The notes under the pieces: model-generated | What the model was told of the DNA's origin: nothing | Databases searched by the model: none | Seen by the model: only the letters and a program-made list of their open reading frames with translations | Shown here: positions 19,803 to 28,557 of the stretch, one piece after another | How the letters are laid out: each line of letters opens with the position of its first letter | Position numbering within the stretch: position 1 is the first letter of the stretch | Source: JAGVPT01 sp963827085 | GTDB taxonomy: Bacteria > Bacteroidota > Ignavibacteria > UBA10030 > UBA8401 | Length of the DNA: 64,000 bases | NCBI GenBank assembly: GCA_963827085.1 | Contig: CAWGZY010000003.1 | Coordinates: 1,522,552-1,586,551, forward strand | Reading direction: 5' to 3' | Made by a program: the position numbers and the translations under genes

Positions 19803-20675
19803 ATGGAATATTTACTGCACATACTCATCCTCATCTCCATCTACGCGATCGTCGGGATGGCGCTGAATCTTGTTGCTGGTTACACGGGATTGATTTCGTT
19901 GGCGCAAGCGGGATTCTACGGAATCGGCGCGTATACGGCAGCATTGCTCTCACTCAATTACGGTTTGAATTTTCTTCTCGTGATACCTGCCGCCGTATTC
20001 ATTGCTGTCATTATCGGCTTCTTGATCGGGTTTCCTGCACTCCGGATTCGGGATGATTTTTTTGTCATCGCGACATTCGGTTTCCAGATCATTCTCTTTC
20101 AAGTGATGAATAACTGGATGGACTTGACAAACGGCCCTCTTGGGCTGCCGGGAATCCCGCAGCCGGAATTGTTCGGCTACCATATCACGTCGCACGTCGA
20201 CTTTCTTTTGTTGTCGCTCGCCTTTGCGGTCATCGTCTATTTTATCCTGCGGCGGTTAACACGTTCACCCTTTGGAAATGTCCTCCGCGCAATCCGTGAG
20301 GATGATCTCTTTGCACTTTCTCTCGGCAAGAATGTAAATCTTTACAAAGTGACCAGCTTTTCAGTCGCCGCAGGACTTGCCGCAATCGGCGGCGCGATCT
20401 ACGCATACTATATTACATTTATCGACCCAACCAGTTTTACTGTAAACGAATCTATCTTTATGCTCTCGATTGTCATCGTTGGCGGTGCGGGCCGGTTAGA
20501 AGGGTCGATCCTGGGTGCTATCATTCTTGTAAGCTTGCCGGAGTTGCTCCGATTTGTCGGGATGCCAAGCTCGATTGCAGCCAACGTTCGGCAGATATTG
20601 TACGGGGGCGCGCTCGTAGCATTCATGATGTGGAGACCGAAAGGGATTCTGGGGAAATACGGTTTTGACAGGTGA
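19803..20675 (+). CDS. livM: Branched-chain amino-acid ABC transporter permease LivM
   Basis: The protein has 290 residues and about eight membrane segments. ALNLVAGYTGLISLAQAGFY and IRDDFFVIATFGFQIILF are classic LivM motifs, and SIVIVGGAGRLEGSILGAI is the conserved cytoplasmic loop that contacts the ATPases. It pairs with LivH. It is preceded by a repeat cluster (19722-19800) with no clear ribosome-binding site. The final codons run into another repeat cluster. Confidence 0.9.
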   Translation: MEYLLHILILISIYAIVGMALNLVAGYTGLISLAQAGFYGIGAYTAALLSLNYGLNFLLVIPAAVFIAVIIGFLIGFPALRIRDDFFVIATFGFQIILFQVMNNWMDLTNGPLGLPGIPQPELFGYHITSHVDFLLLSLAFAVIVYFILRRLTRSPFGNVLRAIREDDLFALSLGKNVNLYKVTSFSVAAGLAAIGGAIYAYYITFIDPTSFTVNESIFMLSIVIVGGAGRLEGSILGAIILVSLPELLRFVGMPSSIAANVRQILYGGALVAFMMWRPKGILGKYGFDR

Positions 20676-20900
20676 TTACTCAGATGGCGCTGATTTAGCG
20701 CAGATTGCAGATTTCTCAGATGAAGCCGGTGTTGATTACTCAGATAGCGCAGATTTTACGCAGATTTTCCCGAAGGTCCGAAGGACTCCTTTGGAGGATC
20801 CCTTTGGGACAGATTCCGCAGATGTGTCAGTTGTCAGTGTTGATTGTTCATTGATGATTGTTGATTGCTTATTGATGATTGTTCATTGTTGATTGATGAT
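20673..20900. repeat. Degenerate CAGATT / GATTGTTGATTG repeat cluster between livM and livG
   Basis: Three imperfect units of ACTCAGATnGCGCnGATT (20676, 20733 and nearby) are followed by GTTGATTGTTCATTGATGAT-type runs up to the livG start. An open frame through it has a low-complexity translation (DYSDGADLAQIADFSDEAGV) that mirrors the repeat; I do not regard it as a gene. Confidence 0.7.
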
Positions 20901-20905
20901 GATTG

Positions 20906-21649
20906 ATGATTGTAAAAAATCTCTATAAAAGCTTCGATGGCGTAAAGGCTGTGAACGATTTCTCGCTCACGCTGGAAACGGGAAAGGCGACGAGCCTGAT
21001 CGGTCCGAACGGCGCCGGGAAGACCACGGTATTTAACATCGCTACCGGCTTTCTCCAGGCGTCCAAGGGAGACGTGTTGTTCCACGGCGAAAGTATTACC
21101 GGCAGAGCACCGTGGAAAATTGCCCGTAAAGGAATCTCACGCACGTTTCAGAACCTGCGGCTCTTCCGAAAGCTCACCGCCTTGGAAAATGTATTGTTAG
21201 GAAGGCAGAATCAATCGGGGGAACAGTTGCTTCGGGCACTCTTTACTTTTTCAGTAAATTCCCCCGAGCATCGGCAGAATATTGCGAAAGCAATGGAGCA
21301 GCTCGAATTTCTTGGGCTGGAAGATAAAAAGAATGACCTGGCAGAAAATCTTTCGTACGGCCAGCAGAAGCTGCTGAGTATCGCCTGTTGTTTAGCGGCA
21401 GAACCGGAATTGGTGATGCTGGATGAACCGGTGTCGGGCGTTCAGCCGGCGATGGTCGAAAAGATCGAGGCGGTGATACGCGAGTTGATCCGAAGGCAGA
21501 AGACGGTCTTTCTTATCGAGCACGACATCGACTTTGTGTTACGAATATCCGACACGGTCGTCGTCATGGACGATGGCTGCAAGATCGCCGAAGGAACGCC
21601 CGATCTTATACGAAATAAACCTGAGATATTAGAGGCATATCTTTCGTGA
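20906..21649 (+). CDS. livG: Branched-chain amino-acid ABC transporter ATPase LivG
   Basis: The protein has 247 residues. Walker A GPNGAGKTT, signature LSYGQQKLLSIA, Walker B ELVMLDEPVSG and the H-loop LIEHDIDF are all present. It energises LivHM import. ATG 20906 lies inside a repeat cluster; a TTG 3 bp earlier is in frame. The stop overlaps the livF start (GTGA), so the two ATPases are translationally coupled. Confidence 0.92.
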   Translation: MIVKNLYKSFDGVKAVNDFSLTLETGKATSLIGPNGAGKTTVFNIATGFLQASKGDVLFHGESITGRAPWKIARKGISRTFQNLRLFRKLTALENVLLGRQNQSGEQLLRALFTFSVNSPEHRQNIAKAMEQLEFLGLEDKKNDLAENLSYGQQKLLSIACCLAAEPELVMLDEPVSGVQPAMVEKIEAVIRELIRRQKTVFLIEHDIDFVLRISDTVVVMDDGCKIAEGTPDLIRNKPEILEAYLS

Positions 21650-22356
21650 ACATTTTGCGTGCAAACATACCGGAAGCAGGATACGGTAAGAAGTCCGTTC
21701 TGCGCAACATCTCGCTCGACGTGGATGATGGGGCCATTGTGGGTCTTATAGGCCCAAACGGGGCGGGAAAGTCGACGTTGCTGAAAGCATTAATCGGCAT
21801 TGTACAAGTTCCGAACGGAGAAGTATATTTTAACTCGTCGAACATTACACGGCTTACAACGGAAGAGCGCGTTGCTCGTGGACTGTCATTTGTGCCGCAA
21901 GGGAACAGAGTTTTTGCAGAATTATCCGTTCGAGAGAATATCGAAGTAGGAGGTTACCTTCTCTCTGACAAACAAGTTGTTGGGGAGCGGATGGAATTAG
22001 TGCTGCAATTATTTCCTGAACTTCGTGATCGGCTCAAACAGACTGCCGGGCAATTGAGCGGCGGAGAGAAACAACAATTGGCACTCTGCCGCGCCCTTAT
22101 GCTCAACCCGAAAGTATTGATGCTTGATGAACCTTCCTTAGGCCTTTCCCCGAAGTTGGTGACTCATGCTTTTGATACGATCAAGTCAATCAACGTCAAG
22201 TTCGGCACCACAATTCTCATCGTTGAACAGAAGGTGCGCGAGCTGCTTCATATTGTTCAGCGGGTTCATGCCTTGCGCATGGGAGAAATTGTATTTTCGG
22301 GAACGGCTGTTGAGTTGCAAGCCGGCGATACGATGAAAAAAATATTTTTAGTTTGA
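21646..22356 (+). CDS. livF: Branched-chain amino-acid ABC transporter ATPase LivF
   Basis: The protein has 236 residues with Walker A GPNGAGKST, signature LSGGEKQQLAL, Walker B VLMLDEPSLGLSP and H-loop ILIVEQKV. The GTG start at 21646 overlaps livG by 4 bp. It forms the second nucleotide-binding subunit. REP-like palindromes begin 40 bp after its stop. Confidence 0.92.
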   Translation: MNILRANIPEAGYGKKSVLRNISLDVDDGAIVGLIGPNGAGKSTLLKALIGIVQVPNGEVYFNSSNITRLTTEERVARGLSFVPQGNRVFAELSVRENIEVGGYLLSDKQVVGERMELVLQLFPELRDRLKQTAGQLSGGEKQQLALCRALMLNPKVLMLDEPSLGLSPKLVTHAFDTIKSINVKFGTTILIVEQKVRELLHIVQRVHALRMGEIVFSGTAVELQAGDTMKKIFLV

Positions 22357-22396
22357 AGGCTATTAGGGCGTTCATGGGAGAAATTGTGTATAAAGG

Positions 22397-22492
22397 CTAT
22401 TGGGGCGTTCAATTGAACGCCCCAATAGGCAAGACGTAGGAGTTCGATGGTCGGGGTTTCATTAATCATTGCGGTTTGATAAATCAAACCGC
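22397..22492. repeat. Two REP-like palindromes preceding the truncated RAYT
   Basis: 22397-22428 is a perfect 32-bp palindrome with core GGGGCGTTCAATTGAACGCC. 22471-22492 is GCGGTTTGAT-AA-ATCAAACCGC. Both types recur nearby: the first core at 24160, 24528 and 24722, the second type at 22719 and, modified, at 23767. Confidence 0.85.
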
Positions 22493-22525
22493 GATAACTA
22501 TCATCATCCGCAAACGGGGGGAGCC

Positions 22526-22790
22526 GTGAAATACAATCCAGCCATTCATCATCGCCAATCCATCAGATTAAAAGGGTACGATTATTCGTCTGCAGGAGCA
22601 TATTTTATCACTAGAGATTCCGGATCATTTTCCTCATGCGGCATTGGATGAATTTGTTATCATGCCGGATCATATGCATGGAATTATTATCATTTTGACG
22701 AATGATGATGATCATTTCCGTCGTGGTTTGAATAATCAAACCACGACGACGGACAGCTTCTTTATAATTCGATATAAACGTGTCAATTAA
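22526..22790 (+). pseudogene. Truncated RAYT (REP-associated tyrosine transposase)
   Basis: GTG 22526 after GGGGGGAGCC starts VKYNPAIHHRQSIRLKGYDY, nearly identical to the intact copy at 23857. After YFIT about 100 bp are missing and the frame shifts; the next piece carries FPHAALDEFVIMPDHMHGII with the HxH pair. The C-terminal half with the catalytic Tyr is absent. A palindrome (22719-22748) lies at the break. The remnant's stop overlaps that of the convergent PAP2 gene. It is non-functional. Confidence 0.85.
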
Positions 22791-23692
22791 AACAGAAAAG
22801 TAAGAGTGATTCCTGCCGGATTGATTTCCGTTGCAGGGCTGACGGAGGGTTGAAGCAAAGAAGACTGAGCAGGACCCGAATAGACGTTTCGATAATATTT
22901 GCCCACGGTAGAACCGACTGCGTACGACATCAGCGCCCCTGCTACGGCATCGGAGAGCCAGTGCATTCCCCCCCGATTGTTTGCCGAAACGCCGAACATT
23001 GTGTATCCAACAAGTCCGAAACCAACAACCTTTAACCACGTCTTGTTTGGATAATAGCTTGTCAACGCAGAAACAACCGCCATCGTGGCCGCGGTGTGGC
23101 CGGAGGGCCATCCCCAAAATACTCCGCCGCGCAGAAATCCGAACCGGAATGTTCTGCTCAGGCTGTCCATGTCCGAGACGTGTCTCCAATCAGGGTTCGG
23201 CCTCCCCGTGACCGCTTTCAGTGCCGAGTTGTAGAAGAACTCGATAAGGCTTGCCTGCATTACGGCAAAAGACGCTCCCAATACTTCCTTGTCATTTCTT
23301 ATCTTCGCATAGGCGAAGAGCGAACCGCCGGCGATAAACGGGAGATACTCCCCAGTGAAGACGACTGGCCGCGCCCACGATCCATATTCAGTGTGTTCAT
23401 TGAAATAGTGTTCTACATCGTAATCAACTCCCTGATCCACGATTATCGCGGTTGCGGCGACAGCCGTCAGGTGGAAGTAGATATTATTTCCGCGAAAGCT
23501 GTCGAGAACATTGTTGCCAAAATTTCCGAAAAGATTGAGGTCAGGAACATTGTTCTCTGCAACTGCCGCAGCGGGAGATGGAAGCAGGTTGCGCAGCGCA
23601 TCGGAAGGGAGTGTCTGTGCAACTATGCTTACCGGAGAAAGGAAAAGCGCTACGAAGGCTGTAAAGAGAGCGAACAAGCACATTTTTCTCAT
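22787..23692 (-). CDS. Secreted or membrane PAP2-superfamily phosphatase
   Basis: Start at 23692 gives a signal peptide (MRKMCLFALFTAFVALFLSP...VAQ); an upstream in-frame ATG at 23749 would add 19 residues before it and is less likely. The three PAP2 motifs are present: KAVTGRPNP, WPSGHTAA and NNRGGMHWLSD with the catalytic His and Asp. The protein has about 301 residues with several membrane segments. PAP2 enzymes dephosphorylate lipid phosphates such as undecaprenyl pyrophosphate or phosphatidic acid; the substrate here is unknown. The gene is flanked by the two RAYT copies. Confidence 0.85.
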   Translation of the reverse strand: MRKMCLFALFTAFVALFLSPVSIVAQTLPSDALRNLLPSPAAAVAENNVPDLNLFGNFGNNVLDSFRGNNIYFHLTAVAATAIIVDQGVDYDVEHYFNEHTEYGSWARPVVFTGEYLPFIAGGSLFAYAKIRNDKEVLGASFAVMQASLIEFFYNSALKAVTGRPNPDWRHVSDMDSLSRTFRFGFLRGGVFWGWPSGHTAATMAVVSALTSYYPNKTWLKVVGFGLVGYTMFGVSANNRGGMHWLSDAVAGALMSYAVGSTVGKYYRNVYSGPAQSSLLQPSVSPATEINPAGITLTFLF

Positions 23693-23766
23693 CGGGACCG
23701 GAGCCTTTATTATTTTAATAATTGTAAGAAATCTTGAATTCAAATGCACGAAAATGATATATTGAC

Positions 23767-23802
23767 AGTTGTGGCGGCTTGATTAATCAAGCCGCCACAA
23801 CT
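23767..23802. repeat. Perfect 36-bp palindrome before the RAYT gene
   Basis: It is a perfect inverted repeat centred on GATTAATC with GGCGGCTT arms, 54 bp upstream of the RAYT start. The phrase CGnnACAACTAATAT occurs twice immediately after it. Its position mirrors the palindrome in front of the truncated copy, as expected for REP sites bound by their RAYT. Confidence 0.85.
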
Positions 23803-23856
23803 AATATCTTCAAACCGCGACAACTAATATTATCTGCAACTCTCGGGGGAGCCGTG

Positions 23857-24465
23857 AAATACAATCCAGCCATACACCATCGCCATTCCATCAGATTAAA
23901 GGGGTACGATTACTCAGCCGCAGGTGCATATTTTATCACCGCAGTCCTGCAGCATCGCAGGCATTTGTTCGGACGCGTGTGCGAGAACGGAATGCAATTG
24001 AGCGAGGTCGGAAAAATTGCGCGTCGATGCTGGGAAGAGATACCACTTCATTTTCCGCATACAGCATTGGATGAATTTGTTATCATGCCAGATCACATGC
24101 ATGGAATTGTTGTTATTTTGGGGGAAGATGATTATGGCGAGAGCTATGAGGATGGTTCTGGGGGCGTTCAATTGAACGCCCCCAAAGAATTGAACGCCCC
24201 CGCAGCAGATTCCCCTGCAACAAGAAAAGACAACTACTTTTCAATCATTTCTCCCAAAAAGAAAACATTATCTGTTATCATCAGAACATATAAAGCGGCT
24301 GTTACGACGCTCTGCCGTGAAAATGGAATCAATGATTTTCAATGGCAAAGAAATTACTACGAACGCATCATCCGTGACGAACGTGCATTTACAACAATTC
24401 GAAAATATATTGTAAATAATCCAGCACAATGGCTGCATGATAGAGAAAATCAACATGCGATGTGA
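23857..24465 (+). mobile_element. REP-associated tyrosine transposase (RAYT, Y1/IS200-like)
   Basis: The protein has 202 residues from GTG 23857 (GGGGGAGCC upstream). HMH at residues 81-83 (FVIMPDHMHGIVV) is the HUH-type metal site; Y168/Y169 in WQRNYYERII include the catalytic tyrosine; KYIVNNPAQW is the usual C-terminal motif. The family nicks REP palindromes as single strands. Between the HUH site and the helix carrying Tyr, the gene contains a REP-type palindrome (24160-24183) and a half copy, translated in frame as GGVQLNAPKELNAP, a probable tolerated insertion. It may be active. Confidence 0.9.
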
Positions 24466-24490
24466 TTGTTGAGATTCGCATCTTGTCTGG

Positions 24491-24590
24491 GCCGGGGTTT
24501 GGGTCTGGGTTTGGGTTTGGGTTTGGGTCTGGGCGTTCAATTGAACGCCCAGACGCCCAGACGCCCAGACGCCTAGACGCCTAGATAATT
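24491..24590. repeat. GGGTTT hexamer tract plus REP palindrome and CAGACGCC tract
   Basis: 24493-24527 is a run of GGGTTT and GGGTCT hexamers, a possible G-quadruplex. It abuts a perfect 26-bp palindrome (24528-24553, core GGGCGTTCAATTGAACGCCC), which is followed by CAGACGCC-type repeats to 24590. Confidence 0.8.
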
Positions 24591-24721
24591 AAGCGCCTAA
24601 ACATCCCGACAACACACAGCTTCTTGCACTTCCATCGCTAAAACCGTATCTTATTGCAGAAAAATTGCCCGCGACATCGTCGAAGGGCTTTTTCGTTTAA
24701 ACGGAAGACGATATTGTCAGA

Positions 24722-24739
24722 GGCGTTCAATTGAACGCC
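24722..24739. repeat. REP-like palindrome immediately before lepA
   Basis: GGCGTTCAATTGAACGCC is a perfect 18-bp palindrome, the shortest form of the family. It ends 15 bp before the lepA start codon, so in mRNA it would form a hairpin over the usual ribosome-binding region. Confidence 0.85.
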
Positions 24740-24754
24740 ACGACCCGACATACA

Positions 24755-26557
24755 ATGAACCATATCCGAAATTTCTGCATCATCGCGCACATCGATCACG
24801 GCAAATCCACGCTTGCGGACCGCCTGCTGGAGCTCACCGGCACGATCACGCAGCGCGACCTTGTCGTCAACCAGGTGCTTGATGATATGGATCTGGAGCA
24901 GGAACGCGGCATCACGATCAAGCTGCACGCAATCCAAATGCAGTATACGGCAAAGGACGGACAGCACTATACGCTCAATTTAATCGACACGCCGGGGCAC
25001 GTCGATTTCACGTACGAAGTTTCCCGGTCGCTTGCCGCATGTGAAGGGGCGATTCTGGTTGTGGATGCCTCGCAGGGAGTCGAAGCACAAACCATCAGCA
25101 ACCTCTATCTGGCAATCGATGCCGGACTGGAAATCATTCCTGTCATCAACAAAGTTGACCTCCCTTCCGCACAAACGATGATAGAGACGGTGAAGCACGA
25201 AATTGTCAGCCTCATCGGATGCAAAGAAGAAGAAATTTTATTGGCGAGCGCGAAAACAAAGCTCGGCATCGAGGAAATACTCGACGCGGTGGTGCAGCGC
25301 ATTCGTCCCCCAAAAGCAGAGGCATCGCAGCCGCTGCGGGCACTTATTTTTGACTCTCTCTTCGATTCGTACCGCGGGTCCATCGCCTATATCCGCGTTA
25401 TGGAAGGGACGCTGAAAGAGAAAGACAAAATAAAATTCTTCTACAACGGAACAACCGCCGAGGCGGAAGAAGTGGGCATCCTCGAGATGAAACGAAAACG
25501 CACCGGCATACTGACTGCCGGGGACGTGGGATACCTGATCGCGGGACTGAAAGATGTTCACGAAACAAAAGTCGGCGACACTATTACGACCGTTGCAAAC
25601 GGAGCTACCGAGCCGCTGCCGGGATACAAAGAAGTAAAGCCGATGGTCTTCAGCGGATTGTATCCGACAAACAGCGACGACTTTGCGGAGCTTCGCGATT
25701 CTCTGGATAAACTGCGTATGAACGACGCATCGCTGATATTCCAGCCGGAGTCGTCGACCGCGCTCGGGTTCGGATTCCGCGCCGGTTTTCTCGGGCTGCT
25801 TCACATGGAAATTATCCAGGAAAGGCTGGAGCGGGAGTATAACCAGAACCTTATCACAACCGTACCGAACGTCGAGTACCGGGTAACAAAAACGAACAAG
25901 GAAGTCGTTACCGTCAACAATCCTGCCGAGATGCCGCCGATCGGGAGCGTTGAAAAAATGGAAGAACCATACATCAAAGCGCAGATCATCACGCCGACGG
26001 AATATATCGGCAATATCATGAAGCTCTGCATGGACCGGCGCGGCATCTATAAGAACACCAACTACCTTGACCCTACCCGGGCCGACATTACGTATGAATT
26101 TCCTCTCTCAGAAATCATTTTTGATTTCTACGATAAATTGAAATCGCTGACGCGCGGGTACGCATCGCTCGATTATGATTATCTCGATTACCGGGAATCC
26201 GACCTGGTCAAGCTGGACATCCTGTTGAATACAGAGCCGGTTGACGCTCTGTCAACAATTGTGCATCGCGACAAATCATACGACATGGGAAAAAAGTTGT
26301 GCAGTAAACTAAAGGAGTTGATTCCGCGTCAAATGTTTGAGGTGGTGATACAAGCGGCGATCGGCAGCAAAGTGATTGCCCGGACGACTGTCTCAGCCAT
26401 GCGGAAAAATGTTTTGGCGAAATGTTACGGCGGCGACATCACGCGGAAAAGAAAACTCCTCGAGAAACAAAAAGAGGGGAAAAAACGTATGAAACAGGTC
26501 GGGCGTGTGGAACTTCCGCAGGAAGCGTTTCTTGCGGTGCTGTCGATGGATGAATGA
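24755..26557 (+). CDS. lepA: Elongation factor 4 (LepA), ribosome back-translocating GTPase
   Basis: The protein has 600 residues from ATG 24755 (MNHIRNFCIIAHIDHGKSTL). GTPase motifs: G1 AHIDHGKST, G2 ERGITIK, G3 DTPGHVDF, G4 NKVDLPSA. The C-terminal LepA-specific domain ends in GRVELPQEAFLAVL. The length is standard for the family. An in-frame TTG at 24731 is inside a REP palindrome and is not a credible start. lepB follows, the common lepA-lepB order. Confidence 0.95.
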   Translation: MNHIRNFCIIAHIDHGKSTLADRLLELTGTITQRDLVVNQVLDDMDLEQERGITIKLHAIQMQYTAKDGQHYTLNLIDTPGHVDFTYEVSRSLAACEGAILVVDASQGVEAQTISNLYLAIDAGLEIIPVINKVDLPSAQTMIETVKHEIVSLIGCKEEEILLASAKTKLGIEEILDAVVQRIRPPKAEASQPLRALIFDSLFDSYRGSIAYIRVMEGTLKEKDKIKFFYNGTTAEAEEVGILEMKRKRTGILTAGDVGYLIAGLKDVHETKVGDTITTVANGATEPLPGYKEVKPMVFSGLYPTNSDDFAELRDSLDKLRMNDASLIFQPESSTALGFGFRAGFLGLLHMEIIQERLEREYNQNLITTVPNVEYRVTKTNKEVVTVNNPAEMPPIGSVEKMEEPYIKAQIITPTEYIGNIMKLCMDRRGIYKNTNYLDPTRADITYEFPLSEIIFDFYDKLKSLTRGYASLDYDYLDYRESDLVKLDILLNTEPVDALSTIVHRDKSYDMGKKLCSKLKELIPRQMFEVVIQAAIGSKVIARTTVSAMRKNVLAKCYGGDITRKRKLLEKQKEGKKRMKQVGRVELPQEAFLAVLSMDE

Positions 26558-26722
26558 GCATCAAGCGAGGAAACAGGAGACCGGAGGCGGGAGACGGAAT
26601 CTAATTACATGTTTTTTCTGTCTCCGGCTTCCAGCCTCCTGTCTCCAGAAATCCGTATACCCGCGTCCCGACATTCAATTAACGAACACAGTTTTCCATC
26701 AATCAACCACCAGTTAAAAACC

Positions 26723-27622
26723 ATGTCCAAACAAGAAGAAAAAAAAGCTGAGACACACGTTCCTTTCTCCAGAAAAGTTAAGGATTTTTTCCGTGAGGCT
26801 GGGATCGTCATCATCGGATTTTTGCTGTTGAATAATTTTGTCATTGCATCGTTCATGGTGCCGACAGGGTCGATGGAGAACGAGGTGATGACCGGCGACT
26901 TTTTGATGGTGAACAAATTTATTTACGGGGGATGTTCGCCGCGCAATATTCCGTTCACCGATGTACGGCTTCCTTGGTTCAGGCTCCCGGCGTTCAAGTC
27001 GGTGCATCGCGGCGACGTGATCGTATTCGAGTTTCCCGGGTACCGCGAAGAAGTACATCCCGAAGCCTTCACGTACTATTTGAAACGATGCATGGCGATC
27101 TCCGGAGATACGCTGCAAGTGATCAACCGGGTGGTGTATATCAACGGACAGCGAGCTCCGATTCCACGCAATATGAAATTCAATTCACCGCGTATGCTCC
27201 CCGCGCAGTACGCCGACGAGAGAATTTTTCCGCCTACCGCGCCGTTCAATGAGGACAACTACGGACCGATTGTCATACCGTACAAAGGAATGAAGCTCCC
27301 TCTCACCGCCAACAATCTCGGCATGTGGGACACATTTATTCAGCGCGACGGGCACAAGGCAACGCTCGATGCGCGCGGCAACGTTCTCATCGACGGAAAA
27401 CCGAACAGCACATACGTTGTCGAAAAAAATTATTTATTCGGGATGGGGGATAATCGCGACAACAGTCTCGACAGTCGTTTCTGGGGCTTTATTCCCGAGG
27501 AGAATATTGTCGGCAGCCCGATGATCGTGTACTGGTCGTGGGATACCGACGTCTCCATTTTCAACATTTTTGAAAAACTCCTGTCGGTGCGGTTGAATCG
27601 ATTGGGAACGTTAATTCGCTAA
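26723..27622 (+). CDS. lepB: Signal peptidase I, first of two tandem copies
   Basis: The protein has 299 residues from ATG 26723. One N-terminal membrane segment (residues 24-46), catalytic Ser50 in PTGSMENE, general base Lys121 in YYLKRCMAISGDT, and box E GMGDNRDNSLDSR. Large insertions between the catalytic boxes are typical of Bacteroidota-type enzymes. It cleaves signal peptides of secreted proteins, many of which are encoded in this window. The second copy begins 7 bp later, so both are probably co-transcribed. Confidence 0.92.
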   Translation: MSKQEEKKAETHVPFSRKVKDFFREAGIVIIGFLLLNNFVIASFMVPTGSMENEVMTGDFLMVNKFIYGGCSPRNIPFTDVRLPWFRLPAFKSVHRGDVIVFEFPGYREEVHPEAFTYYLKRCMAISGDTLQVINRVVYINGQRAPIPRNMKFNSPRMLPAQYADERIFPPTAPFNEDNYGPIVIPYKGMKLPLTANNLGMWDTFIQRDGHKATLDARGNVLIDGKPNSTYVVEKNYLFGMGDNRDNSLDSRFWGFIPEENIVGSPMIVYWSWDTDVSIFNIFEKLLSVRLNRLGTLIR

Positions 27623-27628
27623 ATTCTT

Positions 27629-28537
27629 GTGCAGGAAACGGTGGAAGAGAACGAGGAGCAGAACAGACGCGAGAAGCCGCCCCGGAAGCGGTTCAACGAT
27701 TATGCCGCGACAATCGCCGCCACGCTTCTCGTCGCATTCTTCCTAAAAACGTTCGTCGTCGAAGCTTTCCGCATTCCGAGCGGGTCGATGGAAAACACGC
27801 TCCGGATCGGCGATTTTCTTTTCGTCAACAAATTTATTTACGGCGCAGAGACGCCGAAGTACCTCCCGTTTACAAACCTCGAAATCCCGCATTTTCGCCT
27901 GCCGGCATTTGTGCAACCGCGCCGCGGCGACGTAATCGTGTTTGAATTTCCGGGGGACAGGGATGAAACGAAGCCGCAAGGGAACATCAATTATATTAAA
28001 CGCTGTATTGCCGTTTCGGGAGACACCTTGCTTATACAAAACAAAACGGTGTTCGTGAATAATAGAGAATTCCTTCTCCCTGCTCAATCGCCGCACACTC
28101 CGCCGAGCGACTTTCTTCCGCGAGAATCCGTGAACACGATCTTCCCGAAAGGAAGCTCGTTCAACCCCGATTATTACGGGCCAATTATCGTCCCGTTTAA
28201 AGGAATGGTGGTGAATATTTCCAACGGCTCGATCGAACAGTGGCAGACGTTTATCGAACGTGAAGGCCATCGGGTGGATGTGGACCGCACAGGAACGGTT
28301 ACGATCGACGGCGCAGCGAGAAGAGACTATACTGTTGAACGGGATTATCTTTTCACACTGGGGGATAATCGCGACAACAGCCTCGACAGCAGATATTGGG
28401 GGTTTGTTCCGAAAGAAAACATCGTCGGCAAAGCGATGTTCGTGTATTGGTCGTGGGATACTTCCGTTCCAGTCGGCAACATCGCTGAAAAAATTTTAGC
28501 AATCCGCTGGTCGCGGATCGGGATGTTGATACGATGA
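27629..28537 (+). CDS. lepB: Signal peptidase I, second tandem copy
   Basis: The protein has 302 residues from GTG 27629. Ser53 in PSGSMENT and Lys124 in NYIKRCIAVSGDT form the catalytic dyad; TLGDNRDNSLDSRYWGF is the box E region. It is clearly paralogous to the preceding gene over its whole length and retains all catalytic residues, so both appear functional. The insert between Lys and box E differs most, which could mean different substrate preference. Confidence 0.92.
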   Translation: MQETVEENEEQNRREKPPRKRFNDYAATIAATLLVAFFLKTFVVEAFRIPSGSMENTLRIGDFLFVNKFIYGAETPKYLPFTNLEIPHFRLPAFVQPRRGDVIVFEFPGDRDETKPQGNINYIKRCIAVSGDTLLIQNKTVFVNNREFLLPAQSPHTPPSDFLPRESVNTIFPKGSSFNPDYYGPIIVPFKGMVVNISNGSIEQWQTFIEREGHRVDVDRTGTVTIDGAARRDYTVERDYLFTLGDNRDNSLDSRYWGFVPKENIVGKAMFVYWSWDTSVPVGNIAEKILAIRWSRIGMLIR

Positions 28538-28557
28538 ACACTCCTGCTTGAATTTTT

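Noticed and set aside
20665..20892. Short acidic protein between livM and livG
   Set aside because: Its sequence is the translation of the CAGATT repeat cluster.
24731..24754. Upstream TTG start for lepA
   Set aside because: It falls inside a REP palindrome; the LepA N-terminus MNHIRNFCII begins at 24755.
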